Below the pieces are notes generated by a model. It was given only the letters and a program-made list of their open reading frames with translations. It did no database searches and was not told the DNA's origin. This document shows, one piece after another, positions 33,466 through 41,757 of a stretch of DNA of 41,757 nt. The translations under genes were made by a program, and so were the position numbers. The stretch's first letter is position 1. The number at the start of each line of letters is the position of its first letter. Origin of the DNA: Actinomycetota bacterium (GTDB taxonomy: Bacteria; Actinomycetota; Thermoleophilia; Solirubrobacterales; Solirubrobacteraceae); contig VAWK01000027.1 of the NCBI GenBank assembly GCA_005885515.1, positions 86,437 to 128,193 of the forward strand, written 5' to 3'.

Positions 33466-34542
33466 TTGAAGGTCGCGATCATTGGCGTCGGTCTGATCGG
33501 TGGCTCGATCGGCTTGGCGGCCCGGCGTCGCGCGGGGGCGCAGGTGTGCGGCTATGACCCGGACGAGCACGTGGCCGAGAAGGCGCTCGCGCTGGGCGCG
33601 ATCGACACGCGCGCCCCGGACGTGACGAGCGCGGTGGCGGACGCGGACATAGCGTTCGTCGCTACCCCCGTCGGCGCGCTGCCGGAGACCGTGCGCCTGG
33701 CGCTGCAGGGCGCCGGGCGCGAGTGCGTCGTCAGCGACGTGGGCTCGACCAAGCGCGTGGTTGCGGACGCCGGCGCCGACGAGCGCTTCATCGGCGGCCA
33801 TCCGCTGGCGGGGGCCGAGACCGCGGGCGTGGAGAACGCGCGCGAGGATCTGTTCGACGGTGCCACCTGGTACCTGACCCCGGCGCGAGGCAGTACGGCC
33901 GGGGTGCTGTACGAGCGGCTGCACGGGCTGCTGAGGCGCTTCGGCGCGCAGCCGCAGGCGATCGACGCGGACCTGCACGACCGCTTGCTGGCCTGCGTCT
34001 CGCACCTGCCGCACGTGCTCGCCAACCTGCTCGCGGCGCAGGCCGAGAGCATGATCGGCGAGGGTGAGCACGGCCGGCTGCCGGCGGCCGGCCCCAGCTT
34101 CCGCGACTGGGCCCGCGTGGCCGGAGCCAACAGCACGATCTGGACGGACATCTACATCTCCAACCGCGATGCCCTGACGCTGAGCATCGACGAGTTCTCG
34201 CGGCGGCTGGCAGACGTGCGAACGACGCTCCAGGCCGGCGACCGCGACGCGGTGACCGCGTGGAACGAGGCTGCGCGCGCGAGCCGCGAGACGGTCCTGG
34301 GCGTGGGACTGGTCGGCGGCGCGGTGCACGAGCTGCGCGCATCGGTGCCCAACCGCCCGGGTGTGATCGCCGACATCGCGCTGGCGCTTGGCCGCGCGGG
34401 AGTGAACATCGCCGACATGGCGCTGTCCCCATCCGAGGACAACCGTCAGGGCGTCGTCTCGCTGTGGATCGGCGGCGATGAAGAAGCCGCGCGGGCGCTC
34501 GAGCTGATCGGGCAGCTCGGCTTCCCGGTGTCGCGGGCGTGA
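33466..34542 (+). CDS. tyrA: Prephenate dehydrogenase with ACT domain
   Basis: TyrA oxidatively decarboxylates prephenate to 4-hydroxyphenylpyruvate on the way to tyrosine. The 358-residue protein opens with the NAD-binding loop VAIIGVGLIGGSIGLAARRR, then FVATPVGALPE, SDVGSTK, GGHPLAGAETAGVENAREDLF, LACVSHLPHVLANLL and FRDWARVAGANS. Residues ~283-358 are an ACT domain (LRASVPNRPGVIADIALALG), suggesting feedback by an aromatic amino acid. The start is TTG 33466, because the glycine loop begins at once after it; ATG 33450 is in another frame. The stop overlaps aroA as GTGA. Confidence 0.94.
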   Translation: MKVAIIGVGLIGGSIGLAARRRAGAQVCGYDPDEHVAEKALALGAIDTRAPDVTSAVADADIAFVATPVGALPETVRLALQGAGRECVVSDVGSTKRVVADAGADERFIGGHPLAGAETAGVENAREDLFDGATWYLTPARGSTAGVLYERLHGLLRRFGAQPQAIDADLHDRLLACVSHLPHVLANLLAAQAESMIGEGEHGRLPAAGPSFRDWARVAGANSTIWTDIYISNRDALTLSIDEFSRRLADVRTTLQAGDRDAVTAWNEAARASRETVLGVGLVGGAVHELRASVPNRPGVIADIALALGRAGVNIADMALSPSEDNRQGVVSLWIGGDEEAARALELIGQLGFPVSRA

Positions 34543-35849
34543 GCGGGGCGGGGGCGAGCATGCGCTTCGAGCCCGCCGCTCGGCTGTCGGGGGAGCTGCG
34601 CGCGCCACCGGACAAGTCAATCTCGCACCGCGCGGCGCTGCTCGGGGCGATGGCCTCCGAGCCGGTGCGGATCGAGCACTACCTGCACGCCGCCGACACC
34701 GCCAGCACACTGCAGGCCGTGCGCGACCTCGGGGCGCTCGTTGAGGTGCGCGAGGACGAGGTCGTGGTGCGCGGCACGGGTCTGCGCGAGGCGCGCGAGC
34801 CGCAGGGGCCGATCGACGTGGGCAACGCGGGCACGCTGCTGCGGCTGCTCCCGGGCTGGCTGGCGGCGCAGCACGGCCGCTCCTTCACGCTCGACGGCGA
34901 CGACTCGATCCGGCGACGGCCCGTGGACCGGATCGCCGAGCCGCTGCGCCGGATGGGCGCCGAGGTGCAGGCGCGAGACGGTCGCTTTCCGCCGCTGCAG
35001 GTTCGCGGCGGCCGGCTGCGGGCGATCTCGTGCGAGCTGGCAGTGGCCAGCGCGCAGGTCAAGTCCTGCGTGCTGCTGGCCGCGCTGACCGCCGACGGCG
35101 CGACGACCGTCGGCGAGCCCGCGCGCAGCCGCGATCACACCGAGCGGATGCTCCTGCGCGCGGGCGCGGGCGTGCACCGCCACGGGCGCCACGTGACGGT
35201 CGTCAACGTGGACGAGCTGCTGCTGGGAAGCGTGAGCGTGCCCGGGGACGCGAGCTCGGCGGCGTTCATGGTCGTCGCCGGCGTGCTGGTGCCCGGATCG
35301 CGGCTGCTGATCGCCGACGTCGGCGTGAACTGGACGCGCGCCGGCTTTCTGCGCATCCTGCGGCGCATGCGGGGGATCGTTCTCGGCGACCTCGAGGACG
35401 AGACCGGCGAGCTGGTGCCGGACGAGCCGGTCAGCGACCTGGACGTCGCGCACGGCGCGCTGGAGGGCACGGTCGTGGAGGCAGACGAGGTGCCGCTGAC
35501 TATCGACGAGCTGCCGCTGGTGGCGCTGCTCGGCTGCTTTGCCGAGGGCGAGACCGTGGTGCGCGGCGCCCAGGAGCTGCGTGTCAAGGAGTCAGACCGG
35601 ATCGCCGGCGTGGTCGCTGGCTTGCGCGGCCTGGGGGCGCAGATCGAGGCCACCGATGACGGCTTCGCCGTGCGCGGCACGGGCGGACTGCGCGGCGGCA
35701 CGCTGCAGGCCCACGGCGACCACCGCCTGGCGATGATGGGCGCGGTCGCCGGGCTCGCCTCCGCCGAGGGCGTCGAGGTGATCGGCATGGACAGCGCGGC
35801 CGTGTCCTATCCGGGCTTCGTCGAGGATCTGGCGGCGCTGGTGCACTGA
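34539..35849 (+). CDS. aroA: EPSP synthase (3-phosphoshikimate 1-carboxyvinyltransferase)
   Basis: AroA transfers enolpyruvate from PEP to shikimate-3-phosphate. The 436-residue protein shows RAPPDKSISHRAALLGAMA, DVGNAGTLLRLLPGWLA, ASAQVKSCVLLAAL, RSRDHTERMLLRAG, VNWTRAGFL and LRVKESDRIAGV. The SAQxK, RDHTE and NxTR strings resemble the class II (Gram-positive, glyphosate-tolerant) branch, while the Gly of GNAGT equals E. coli Gly96; Pro101 of E. coli is Leu here. GTG 34539 overlaps the tyrA stop; ATG 34560 is an alternative start 7 codons later. cmk follows after 10 bases. Confidence 0.95.
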   Translation: MSGAGASMRFEPAARLSGELRAPPDKSISHRAALLGAMASEPVRIEHYLHAADTASTLQAVRDLGALVEVREDEVVVRGTGLREAREPQGPIDVGNAGTLLRLLPGWLAAQHGRSFTLDGDDSIRRRPVDRIAEPLRRMGAEVQARDGRFPPLQVRGGRLRAISCELAVASAQVKSCVLLAALTADGATTVGEPARSRDHTERMLLRAGAGVHRHGRHVTVVNVDELLLGSVSVPGDASSAAFMVVAGVLVPGSRLLIADVGVNWTRAGFLRILRRMRGIVLGDLEDETGELVPDEPVSDLDVAHGALEGTVVEADEVPLTIDELPLVALLGCFAEGETVVRGAQELRVKESDRIAGVVAGLRGLGAQIEATDDGFAVRGTGGLRGGTLQAHGDHRLAMMGAVAGLASAEGVEVIGMDSAAVSYPGFVEDLAALVH

Positions 35850-35859
35850 TGCACGGCCA

Positions 35860-36480
35860 ATGCTCATAGCGATCGACGGCCCGGCCGGCTCGGGCAAGTC
35901 CACCGTCGCGCGCAGGGTCGCCCGCGAGCTCGGCTTCACCTATCTGGACAGCGGCGCCATGTACCGCAGCGTGGCCCTTTTGTGGCTCGCCTGTCCCACG
36001 CGCGAGCCCGCGGAGCTGGCTCGCGAGGCGCGGATCGAGCTGGGTGAGCGCGTGCTGCTCGACGGGCGCGACGTGAGCGCGGAGATCCGCTCGCACGAGG
36101 TCACCGAGGCGGCCTCTGTGCTGGCCGCCGACCCGCGCGTTCGCGAGCAGCTGGTGGCCAAGCAGCGCGAGCTGATCGGCACCGGAGACTGGGTAGCGGA
36201 GGGGCGCGACATCGCCACCGTGGTAGCGCCCGAGGCGGCGCTGAAGATCTTCCTCACCGCGAGCCCGCAGGAGCGCGCGCGCAGGCGTGCGGCCGAGCTG
36301 GGGGCGGATCTGGCGACGGTGCGCGCCGAGCTTACGTTGCGGGACACGCGCGACAGCACGCGCGAGCAGAGCCCGCTGAAGCCCGCGGCCGACGCGGTCC
36401 GGCTCGACACGAGCGAGCTGAACGCCGAGCAGGTCGTGCAGCGGGTGCTGCAGCTCGCGCGAGCCATACTGGCCCCATGA
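35860..36480 (+). CDS. cmk: Cytidylate kinase
   Basis: Cmk phosphorylates CMP and dCMP with ATP. The 206-residue protein opens with the P-loop [18 protein letters not shown] (G12-K13-S14-T15), then [56 protein letters not shown] and the lid region [10 protein letters not shown]. It is slightly shorter than the usual ~225 residues. ATG 35860 gives the family start. The TGA overlaps the der ATG (ATGA); the aroA-cmk-der order is shared with many bacteria. Confidence 0.96.
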   Translation: MLIAIDGPAGSGKSTVARRVARELGFTYLDSGAMYRSVALLWLACPTREPAELAREARIELGERVLLDGRDVSAEIRSHEVTEAASVLAADPRVREQLVAKQRELIGTGDWVAEGRDIATVVAPEAALKIFLTASPQERARRRAAELGADLATVRAELTLRDTRDSTREQSPLKPAADAVRLDTSELNAEQVVQRVLQLARAILAP

Positions 36481-37910
36481 AGGTCGCCGTGATCGGATAT
36501 CCAAACGTCGGCAAGTCATCGCTGATCAACCGCCTCACCGGCAGCCGCGAGGCGGTCGTGCACGAGCGCCCCGGCGTGACACGCGACCGCAAGGAGCTCG
36601 AGTGCGAGTGGAACGGGCGCCGCTTTGTGCTGATCGACACCGGCGGCGTCGATCTCAGCGACTCGCAGCCGCTGGCGCTGCAGGTTCGCGACCAGGCCCG
36701 CGCCGGCGTGGCAGACGCACAGCTGGCGCTGCTGGTCGTCGACGCGCGCGCCGGGCTGCGCCCGGGCGACGAGGACCTGGCGGCCGAGCTTCGCCGCTCG
36801 CCGCTGCGGACGGTCGTGGCGGCCAACAAGTGCGACAGCCTCGCCGACGTGCCGCTGGCGGCCGAGTTCCATCGCCTCGGGCTGGGCGAGCCGCTGGCGG
36901 TGTCGGCCGCGCAGGGGCTCGGCTCGGGCGATCTGCTCGACCGGATCGTCGAGCTGCTGCCCGCGGGCGAGTCAGAGCCCGAGCGCGAGGCGGTGCGCCT
37001 GGCGCTGATCGGACGGCCCAACGTCGGCAAGTCCTCGCTGGTGAACCGCATCCTGGGCGAGCAGCGCGTGATCGTCTCAGAGGCCCCGGGGACCACGCGC
37101 GACGCGATCGACATGCCGCTGCTGGTGGGCGAGCGCACGCTGACCCTGATCGACACGGCTGGCTTGCGCCGCCAGGCAAAGGTGAGCGATTCGCTGGAGT
37201 ACTACACGGCGCTGCGATCGCGGCGCGCGGCCGAACGCGCGGACGTGGCGCTGGTCATCTGCGACGCCGTCGATGGCCTGACCGCGCAGGATCTGCGCAT
37301 CGCGCAGCTGGCGATGAAGGCGGCGTGCGCTACTGCGATCGTGCTGAACAAGTGGGATCTGCACGAGCACGCCGCGCCCGACGACGGCGGCGGCGCTGAG
37401 CTCGAGCCGCTGCGCGCACGGGTGGGGCAAAAGCTGCGACAGCGGCCGCGCGTGCTGACCGCCAGCGCGAAGACGGGACGGCACGTTTCGCGGCTGATCA
37501 CCGAGGCGATCGCGCTCGGCGACCGGATGGCAACGCGCGTGCCCACACCGGAGCTGAACCGCTTCCTGTCGGAGGTCCTGCAGGAGCGACAGCCTCCACT
37601 CGGCTCGCGCGCCGGCCGTGGCGGGCAGCGGCTGAAGCTGCGCTACATGACCCAGTTTGGCACGCGCCCACCGCGCTTTGCGATCCAGGTCAACTCGCGC
37701 GCTCGCGTCACGCGCGAGTACGCGTACTTCCTGGAGAACCGCCTGCGTGCGCGCCTTGGCATGGAAGGCGTGCCGCTGGTGATTGACTTCGTCGAGCGCG
37801 GCCAGCGAGCCACCGGCGAGCGGCGCTCGCGCGGCGCCCGGGTCAGCGGCGACGGGTCCGCGGAGGGCGGCGAGCTCGCGCCCAGCGGCAAGGCGCGCAG
37901 CGTGACCTAG
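36477..37910 (+). CDS. der: Ribosome assembly GTPase Der (EngA)
   Basis: Der is a double GTPase needed for 50S ribosomal subunit assembly. The 477-residue protein has two G domains: the first with GYPNVGKSS (7-15), [14 protein letters not shown] and NKCD; the second from G179 with [45 protein letters not shown] and NKWDL. A KH-like C-terminal domain ([20 protein letters not shown]) follows. About 35 basic and polar residues trail the KH domain. ATG 36477 overlaps the cmk stop. All G motifs are intact. Confidence 0.97.
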   Translation: MKVAVIGYPNVGKSSLINRLTGSREAVVHERPGVTRDRKELECEWNGRRFVLIDTGGVDLSDSQPLALQVRDQARAGVADAQLALLVVDARAGLRPGDEDLAAELRRSPLRTVVAANKCDSLADVPLAAEFHRLGLGEPLAVSAAQGLGSGDLLDRIVELLPAGESEPEREAVRLALIGRPNVGKSSLVNRILGEQRVIVSEAPGTTRDAIDMPLLVGERTLTLIDTAGLRRQAKVSDSLEYYTALRSRRAAERADVALVICDAVDGLTAQDLRIAQLAMKAACATAIVLNKWDLHEHAAPDDGGGAELEPLRARVGQKLRQRPRVLTASAKTGRHVSRLITEAIALGDRMATRVPTPELNRFLSEVLQERQPPLGSRAGRGGQRLKLRYMTQFGTRPPRFAIQVNSRARVTREYAYFLENRLRARLGMEGVPLVIDFVERGQRATGERRSRGARVSGDGSAEGGELAPSGKARSVT

Positions 37911-37971
37911 ACTTTCCCGGCCTCGGGCCACTGCCCCTCCACCGACGATGCGCTAGCGAGACACCGCGACC

Positions 37972-39195
37972 ATGAGCCAGCTTGCCGACGACGAATTCCT
38001 GTTCACCTCCGAGTCTGTCACCGAGGGGCACCCGGACAAGATCGCCGACCAGATCTCCGACGGCGTCCTCGATGCGGTCCTCGCCGATGACCCCTACGGG
38101 CGGGTGGCATGCGAGACGCTCGTCAACACGGGCCTGATCGTGGTCTCAGGGGAGATCACGACCGAGACCTACGTCGACATCCAGGACATCGCGCGCGAGA
38201 CGGTGCGCAGGATCGGCTACGACGACGCCAACTACGGCTTCGATTGCCACACGTGCGCGGTCATCAACGCGATCGACAAGCAGTCGCCGGACATCGCCCA
38301 GGGCGTGGACTCCGCCTATGAGACGCGCCACGACCCCTCCGATGAGGACGAGCTCGACGTCGCCGGCGCGGGCGACCAGGGCATGATGTTCGGCTACGCC
38401 ACCAACGAGACCGAGGAGCTGATGCCGCTGCCGATCGCGCTCGCGCACAAGCTCGCCAAGCGACTGGCGGAGGTGCGCAAGGGAGGCGTCATGCCCTACC
38501 TGCGTCCGGACGGCAAGACCCAGGTGACGGTCCGCTACCAGGCTGGCCGGCCGGTGGAGATCGAGAAGATCCTGATCTCCACCCAGCACACAGATGGCAT
38601 CGACTCAGAGACGCTGATCAAGCCGGATCTGTTCGAGCACGTGCTGCATCCGGTGCTTCCGGGCGATCTGTATGACGAAAAGAAGCTGATGCGCAACTTC
38701 CTCGTCAATCCCACCGGGCGGTTCGTGATCGGCGGCCCGATGGGCGACTGCGGCCTGACGGGCCGCAAGATCATCGTCGACACCTACGGCGGCATGGCCC
38801 GTCACGGCGGCGGCGCGTTCTCGGGCAAGGATCCCTCCAAGGTGGACCGCTCCGCCGCCTACGCCGCACGCTGGGTCGCCAAGAACATCGTCGCCGCCGG
38901 GCTCGCCGATCGCGTGGAGGTGCAGGTGGCCTACGCGATCGGCGTGGCGCACCCGGTGTCGGTGATGGTCGAGACCTTCGGCACCGAGCACGAGGGCGTC
39001 AGCCGCAGCCGGATCGCGCAGCTGGTGGACCAGCACTTCGACCTGCGACCCGGGTCCTTCCGCGAGGAGCTCAGGCTGCACCGGCCGATCTATCAGAAGA
39101 CCGCGGCGTACGGCCATTTCGGGCGCGAAGACCACGACTTCACCTGGGAGCGGCTGGACAAGGCACCGGCCCTGCGCGCGGCCGCCGGCCTGTAG
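37972..39195 (+). CDS. metK: S-adenosylmethionine synthetase
   Basis: MetK makes S-adenosylmethionine from methionine and ATP. The 407-residue protein shows [71 protein letters not shown] and [19 protein letters not shown], all canonical. ATG 37972 follows a 61-base gap that is too short for a class I SAM riboswitch, and I see no SAM-II-like pattern there. The stop lies in a tandem 18-base repeat and a strong hairpin follows, so metK appears to end a transcript. Confidence 0.98.
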   Translation: MSQLADDEFLFTSESVTEGHPDKIADQISDGVLDAVLADDPYGRVACETLVNTGLIVVSGEITTETYVDIQDIARETVRRIGYDDANYGFDCHTCAVINAIDKQSPDIAQGVDSAYETRHDPSDEDELDVAGAGDQGMMFGYATNETEELMPLPIALAHKLAKRLAEVRKGGVMPYLRPDGKTQVTVRYQAGRPVEIEKILISTQHTDGIDSETLIKPDLFEHVLHPVLPGDLYDEKKLMRNFLVNPTGRFVIGGPMGDCGLTGRKIIVDTYGGMARHGGGAFSGKDPSKVDRSAAYAARWVAKNIVAAGLADRVEVQVAYAIGVAHPVSVMVETFGTEHEGVSRSRIAQLVDQHFDLRPGSFREELRLHRPIYQKTAAYGHFGREDHDFTWERLDKAPALRAAAGL

Positions 39196-39226
39196 CAGTC
39201 GCGGTACATGTAGCACTCGCGGTACG
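39191..39226 (+). repeat. Tandem 18-nt repeat over the metK stop
   Basis: TGTAGCAGTCGCGGTACA (39191-39208) is followed directly by TGTAGCACTCGCGGTACG (39209-39226), 16 of 18 identical. The first copy contains the metK TAG stop, so the duplication adds a second TAG. Confidence 0.8.
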
Positions 39227-39236
39227 GCTTCTAGGG

Positions 39237-39260
39237 GGCCGGCCCGAGGGCGGGCCGGCC
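39237..39260 (+). terminator. Strong hairpin after metK
   Basis: GGCCGGCCCG (39237-39246) and CGGGCCGGCC (39251-39260) are perfect 10-bp complements around the loop AGGG, 41 bases after the metK stop. No U-tract follows, which is common for high-GC terminators. A weaker stem, GGCGC-GGA-GCGCC, follows at 39271-39283. Confidence 0.65.
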
Positions 39261-39304
39261 GATGCTGCCAGGCGCGGAGCGCCGCCGGGGCCCGGTCCGG
39301 CCGC

Positions 39305-41368
39305 ATGGCTAACGTCCGGACGATGGCGGAGATCGCCCTGGTCGAGCCGATGACGACGGCGCGCGCGGTGCGCGGGCCGTTCGATTACCGCCTGCCGGAG
39401 GAGCTGCGCGACGGCGCGGTGGGCGTGGGCTCGATGCTGGTGGTGCCGTTCGGCCGCAGAGACGTCCTCGGGGTGGTCGTGGGACTCGCCGACTCAAGCG
39501 AGGTGGAGGCCCACAGGCTGCTGGCTCCGCGGCGCGCCCTTGAGCTGGGCGTGCCGTCGGACCTGGTTGCGGTGGCCGAGTGGGTGGCGCAGGAGTACTG
39601 CTCGACGCCCGCGCGGGCGCTGGCGCTGGTGCTGCCGCCCGGTGCGACGCGGCGCCTGAGCGGGCGAAAACGCCGCCCCGTGGCGGCCCCGCGCCACCTC
39701 CCGGAAGGCTCGCCGGCCTCTCGGCCGCCGCAGCTGACCGCAGACCAGGCGGCCATCCTCGATGTGCTCACCGACGCGCTCCGTGCGCGCCGCGCGGAGC
39801 GGCGGCTGCTGCACGGCGTGACCGGCTCGGGCAAGACCGAGGTGTACATGCGCGCGGCTGGGCTGGCGCTGGCGCAGGGGCGCGGGGTGATCGTGCTGGT
39901 CCCGGAGATCGCGCTGACGCCGCAGATAGTGGCCCGCTTCGTACAGCGCTTCGGCGACACGGTCGCGGTGCTGCACTCCAAGCTGCGTCCGGCCGAGCGC
40001 TACGCGGAGTGGCGCCGGCTGCGGGTGGGCGAGGCGCGGGTGTGTGTGGGACCACGCTCGGCGGTGTTCGCGCCGGTCGATGACCTCGGTCTGATCGTGG
40101 TGGACGAGGAGCACGACGCCTCCTACAAGCACGAGGGCGATCCGCGCTACGACGCACGTGAGGTGGCGGCAGCGCGCGCGCGCCGCTGCGATGCGCTGCT
40201 GTTGCTCGGCAGCGCGACGCCGCGCCCGGAGAGCGTCTCATGGCTTTCCCGGCGCGTGGACGGGTGGCCTCTGCCGCCGGTGAGCGTGCTGGACATGCGC
40301 GGCGAGGATCTCGCCCTGCACCCGCTCACCGCACACGCGCTGGCCGAGGTGAAGGGCTCTCGCGGGAAGGCGATCGTGCTGCTGAACCGCAGGGGCTGGT
40401 CGAACTTCCTCTCCTGCCGCTCCTGCGGGCTGGTGTGGAGCTGCCCGCAGTGCGACGTATCGCTCGTCATGCACCGGGCGAGCGGCTACCTGGCCTGCCA
40501 CCACTGCGGTTACCGCGAGGCTGTTCCGGCTCGCTGCAGCGAGTGCACCTCGACGTCTGTGGCGCGTCACGGCGCGGGCACCGAGCGCCTGGAGCACGAG
40601 CTGGCAGGCATCCTCGACGACGGCAGCTTCCCGGTGATGCGCCTCGACGCCGACGCGGTGGCCGGCGAGGGCGAAGCCACGCCAAGCGGGCGCTCTGGCC
40701 CGGACGCGCCCGGGCTCGAGCGCGGCTCAGGCGTCTTTGACCGAGGCGCGGGGGCGCTGCTTGCCCGCTTCCAAGCGGCCGAGTGCGGGCTGCTGCTGGG
40801 CACGCAGATGGTCGCCAAGGGCCACGACTTCCCGGCCGTCGCGTTGGGCGTGGTGCTCGACGCGGACGCCACGCTGCGCTTTCCGGACTTCCGCGCCGAG
40901 GAGCGCACGTTCGCGCTCATCGCTCAGCTCGCGGGGCGCGTGGGGAGGGGCGGTGCGGGGCGCGTGCTCGTGCAGACGATCGCCCCTGAGGCGCGCTCGA
41001 TCGTGCACGCCGCGCGCCATGACAGCGAGGGCTTCCTGGCCGCGGAGCTGGAGCGCCGCGGCGCGCTCGGCTACCCGCCGTTCTCGCATCTGATCAGGAT
41101 CACCTGCTCCGCCGTCGAGCTCACCCGCGCCTGCGCGGCGGCCGGCGCGCTGCGTGAGCTGCTCGCCGTCTCACTGCCCGCACAGCGCGCGAGCGTGCTC
41201 GGGCCGGCGGCGCTGTTTCGGCTGCGCGGGCGCGAGCGCCAGGTGCTGGTCGTCAAGGCCGAGGCGCGACGCGAGGCGGCGCAGGCGGTGGGCGCGGCCG
41301 TTCAGCAGCTGGCCGACGCGCGAGCGCACGCGGGGGTGAGCTTCAGCGTTGACGTCGATCCGCAGTAG
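39305..41368 (+). CDS. priA: Primosomal helicase PriA
   Basis: PriA is a 3'-5' superfamily 2 helicase that restarts stalled replication forks. The 687-residue protein has an N-terminal DNA-binding domain (RGPFDYRLPEELRDGAVGVG), Walker A GVTGSGKTEVYM (K177), VPEIALTPQIV, the DEEH box D267-H270 with DASYKHE, LLGSATPRPES, eight zinc-binding cysteines (CRSCG, CPQC, CHHCG, CSEC) and LLGTQMVAKGHDFPAV. All ATPase motifs are present, whereas PriA of Mycobacterium and relatives lacks them. A Gly/Ser/Pro-rich insertion lies around residues 455-480. ATG 39305 gives the expected start, with ATG 39323 as an alternative. No clear ribosome binding site is seen. Confidence 0.96.
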   Translation: MANVRTMAEIALVEPMTTARAVRGPFDYRLPEELRDGAVGVGSMLVVPFGRRDVLGVVVGLADSSEVEAHRLLAPRRALELGVPSDLVAVAEWVAQEYCSTPARALALVLPPGATRRLSGRKRRPVAAPRHLPEGSPASRPPQLTADQAAILDVLTDALRARRAERRLLHGVTGSGKTEVYMRAAGLALAQGRGVIVLVPEIALTPQIVARFVQRFGDTVAVLHSKLRPAERYAEWRRLRVGEARVCVGPRSAVFAPVDDLGLIVVDEEHDASYKHEGDPRYDAREVAAARARRCDALLLLGSATPRPESVSWLSRRVDGWPLPPVSVLDMRGEDLALHPLTAHALAEVKGSRGKAIVLLNRRGWSNFLSCRSCGLVWSCPQCDVSLVMHRASGYLACHHCGYREAVPARCSECTSTSVARHGAGTERLEHELAGILDDGSFPVMRLDADAVAGEGEATPSGRSGPDAPGLERGSGVFDRGAGALLARFQAAECGLLLGTQMVAKGHDFPAVALGVVLDADATLRFPDFRAEERTFALIAQLAGRVGRGGAGRVLVQTIAPEARSIVHAARHDSEGFLAAELERRGALGYPPFSHLIRITCSAVELTRACAAAGALRELLAVSLPAQRASVLGPAALFRLRGRERQVLVVKAEARREAAQAVGAAVQQLADARAHAGVSFSVDVDPQ

Positions 41369-41388
41369 GCCCAGCGTGTTCGATCTCT

Positions 41389-41433
41389 CGCGCGTGCGCA
41401 GACGCGCGTAGCTCTGCGCAGGTTTGGGCAGAG
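41389..41433 (+). terminator. Two hairpins after priA
   Basis: CGCGCGT (41389-41395) pairs with ACGCGCG (41402-41408) around a 6-nt loop, 20 bases after the priA stop. A second stem, CTCTGC (41412-41417) with GCAGAG (41428-41433), follows. Neither has a U-tract. They probably end the priA transcript. Confidence 0.5.
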
Positions 41434-41474
41434 AAGCGTCGCTTGCACCTGTCGCAGCGGCCAAATCCCGCTGC

Positions 41475-41577
41475 TAGCATCGTTTTTCGCCGGTGCAATA
41501 GGGGAGAGGACCCGGCGACTCGGAATCAATCAGGGAAGTCGGGAACAGCTGCAACCCATCGCGTGAGGCCTGGAGGG
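41475..41577 (+). promoter_or_regulatory. Possible promoter and structured leader of the secreted-protein gene
   Basis: TAGCAT (41475-41480) fits a TANNNT -10 and would give a leader of about 90 nt before ATG 41578. In the leader CGCCGG (41488-41493) pairs with CCGGCG (41512-41517), which competes with GACT (41517-41520) pairing AGTC (41537-41540). GTGAGG (41563-41568) is the likely ribosome binding site. The purine-rich, patterned sequence recalls a riboswitch, but I could match it to no family I know. Confidence 0.35.
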
Positions 41578-41757
41578 ATGGCCGTCAAAAAGTACCTGTC
41601 TCTTGTGCCGCTGGCAGCGGTGATGCTCGCCTGCGCGCCCGCGTCTGCCGTCGCGGCCGGGAAAACGCAGACGATCGAATTCACCTCGATCGCCCCGACC
41701 CAGGCGACCGTCGGCGGACCGACGTACATGGTTACGGCCACCGCGTCGTCGGCACTA
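41578..41757 (+). CDS. Secreted protein, 3' end missing
   Basis: The frame opens at ATG 41578 and runs off the right edge after 60 codons. A clear Sec signal peptide is visible: VKK, a hydrophobic core (YLSLVPLAAVMLACAP) and a likely cleavage after ASAVAA near residue 24. The mature start, KTQTIEFTSIAPTQATVGGP followed by TYMVTATASSSAL, resembles the Ig-like repeat units found in large actinobacterial surface proteins, where such a unit usually repeats several times. Function is unknown. GGAGG directly abuts the ATG and is too close to act; GTGAGG 9 bases upstream is better placed. Confidence 0.7.
   Translation, partial: MAVKKYLSLVPLAAVMLACAPASAVAAGKTQTIEFTSIAPTQATVGGPTYMVTATASSAL

Noticed and set aside
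37911-37971. SAM riboswitch before metK
   Set aside because: Only 61 bases are available, below the size of a class I SAM riboswitch, and no SAM-II-like core was found; only a 4-bp CCCG/CGGG stem is present.
41488-41577. c-di-AMP (ydaO-type) riboswitch before the secreted-protein gene
   Set aside because: GGGGAG and GACCC-like blocks are present, but the conserved GGGGTGAATC core is not, so I left it as an unassigned leader.

Overview
This window is a GC-rich (roughly 70 %) bacterial chromosome segment packed with core genes. All genes but one lie on the + strand. The GGTAGH form of the MurG glycine loop, no ftsA between ftsQ and ftsZ, heavy GTG/TTG start use and many 4-base start/stop overlaps suggest a high-GC actinobacterium. 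A split glycine decarboxylase, murB inside the division cluster and a PriA with intact helicase motifs argue against the Streptomyces/Mycobacterium type. My best guess is a deep-branching lineage such as Thermoleophilia/Solirubrobacterales. This rests on gene content and motifs, not on a database search.

Layout. (1) 1-2459: the end of a tryptophan operon, trpF (cut by the window edge), trpB and trpA. (2) 2481-5636: a 53-residue membrane protein and a lipoprotein of the branched-chain amino-acid-binding type, converging on a minus-strand DUF3352-like lipoprotein. (3) 5644-22737: a full division and cell wall (dcw) cluster: mraZ, rsmH, ftsL-like, ftsI, murE, murF, mraY, murD, ftsW, murG, murC, murB, ftsQ, ftsZ. 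It starts at a promoter with MraZ-type repeats and a large 5' hairpin, and ftsZ has its own promoter and structured leader. (4) 22779-27260: glycine cleavage genes gcvT, gcvH, gcvPA, gcvPB. (5) 27262-30585: trpS, scpA, scpB, rluB. (6) 30600-37910: an aromatic amino acid block (aroH, a hisC-type aminotransferase, aroF, tyrA, aroA) running into cmk and der. (7) 37972-41368: metK and priA. (8) 41578 to the end: the start of a secreted protein.

How the genes work together. The dcw genes supply nearly every cytoplasmic and membrane step from UDP-MurNAc to lipid II, plus the septal synthase pair FtsW/FtsI, the FtsL/FtsQ scaffold and FtsZ. The aromatic block covers DAHP synthase, EPSP synthase, chorismate mutase, prephenate dehydrogenase and a matching aminotransferase, so with trpFBA it covers entry to the shikimate pathway and exits to Tyr, Phe and Trp. 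GcvT/H/PA/PB make one-carbon units from glycine.

The most interesting signal is between hisC and aroF. A 28-codon open frame at 32076-32162 has three Tyr, two Trp and one Phe codon in its last 14 codons, followed by mutually exclusive hairpins. It looks like an aromatic-sensing attenuation leader for DAHP synthase. Other leads are the 18-bp hairpin before mraZ, competing hairpins around the ftsZ start, five genes with a TANNNT hexamer 7-9 nt before the start codon (candidate leaderless transcripts), a 16-codon mini-frame joining murE to murF, and short tandem duplications at gene ends. I saw no tRNA, rRNA, CRISPR array or insertion sequence.
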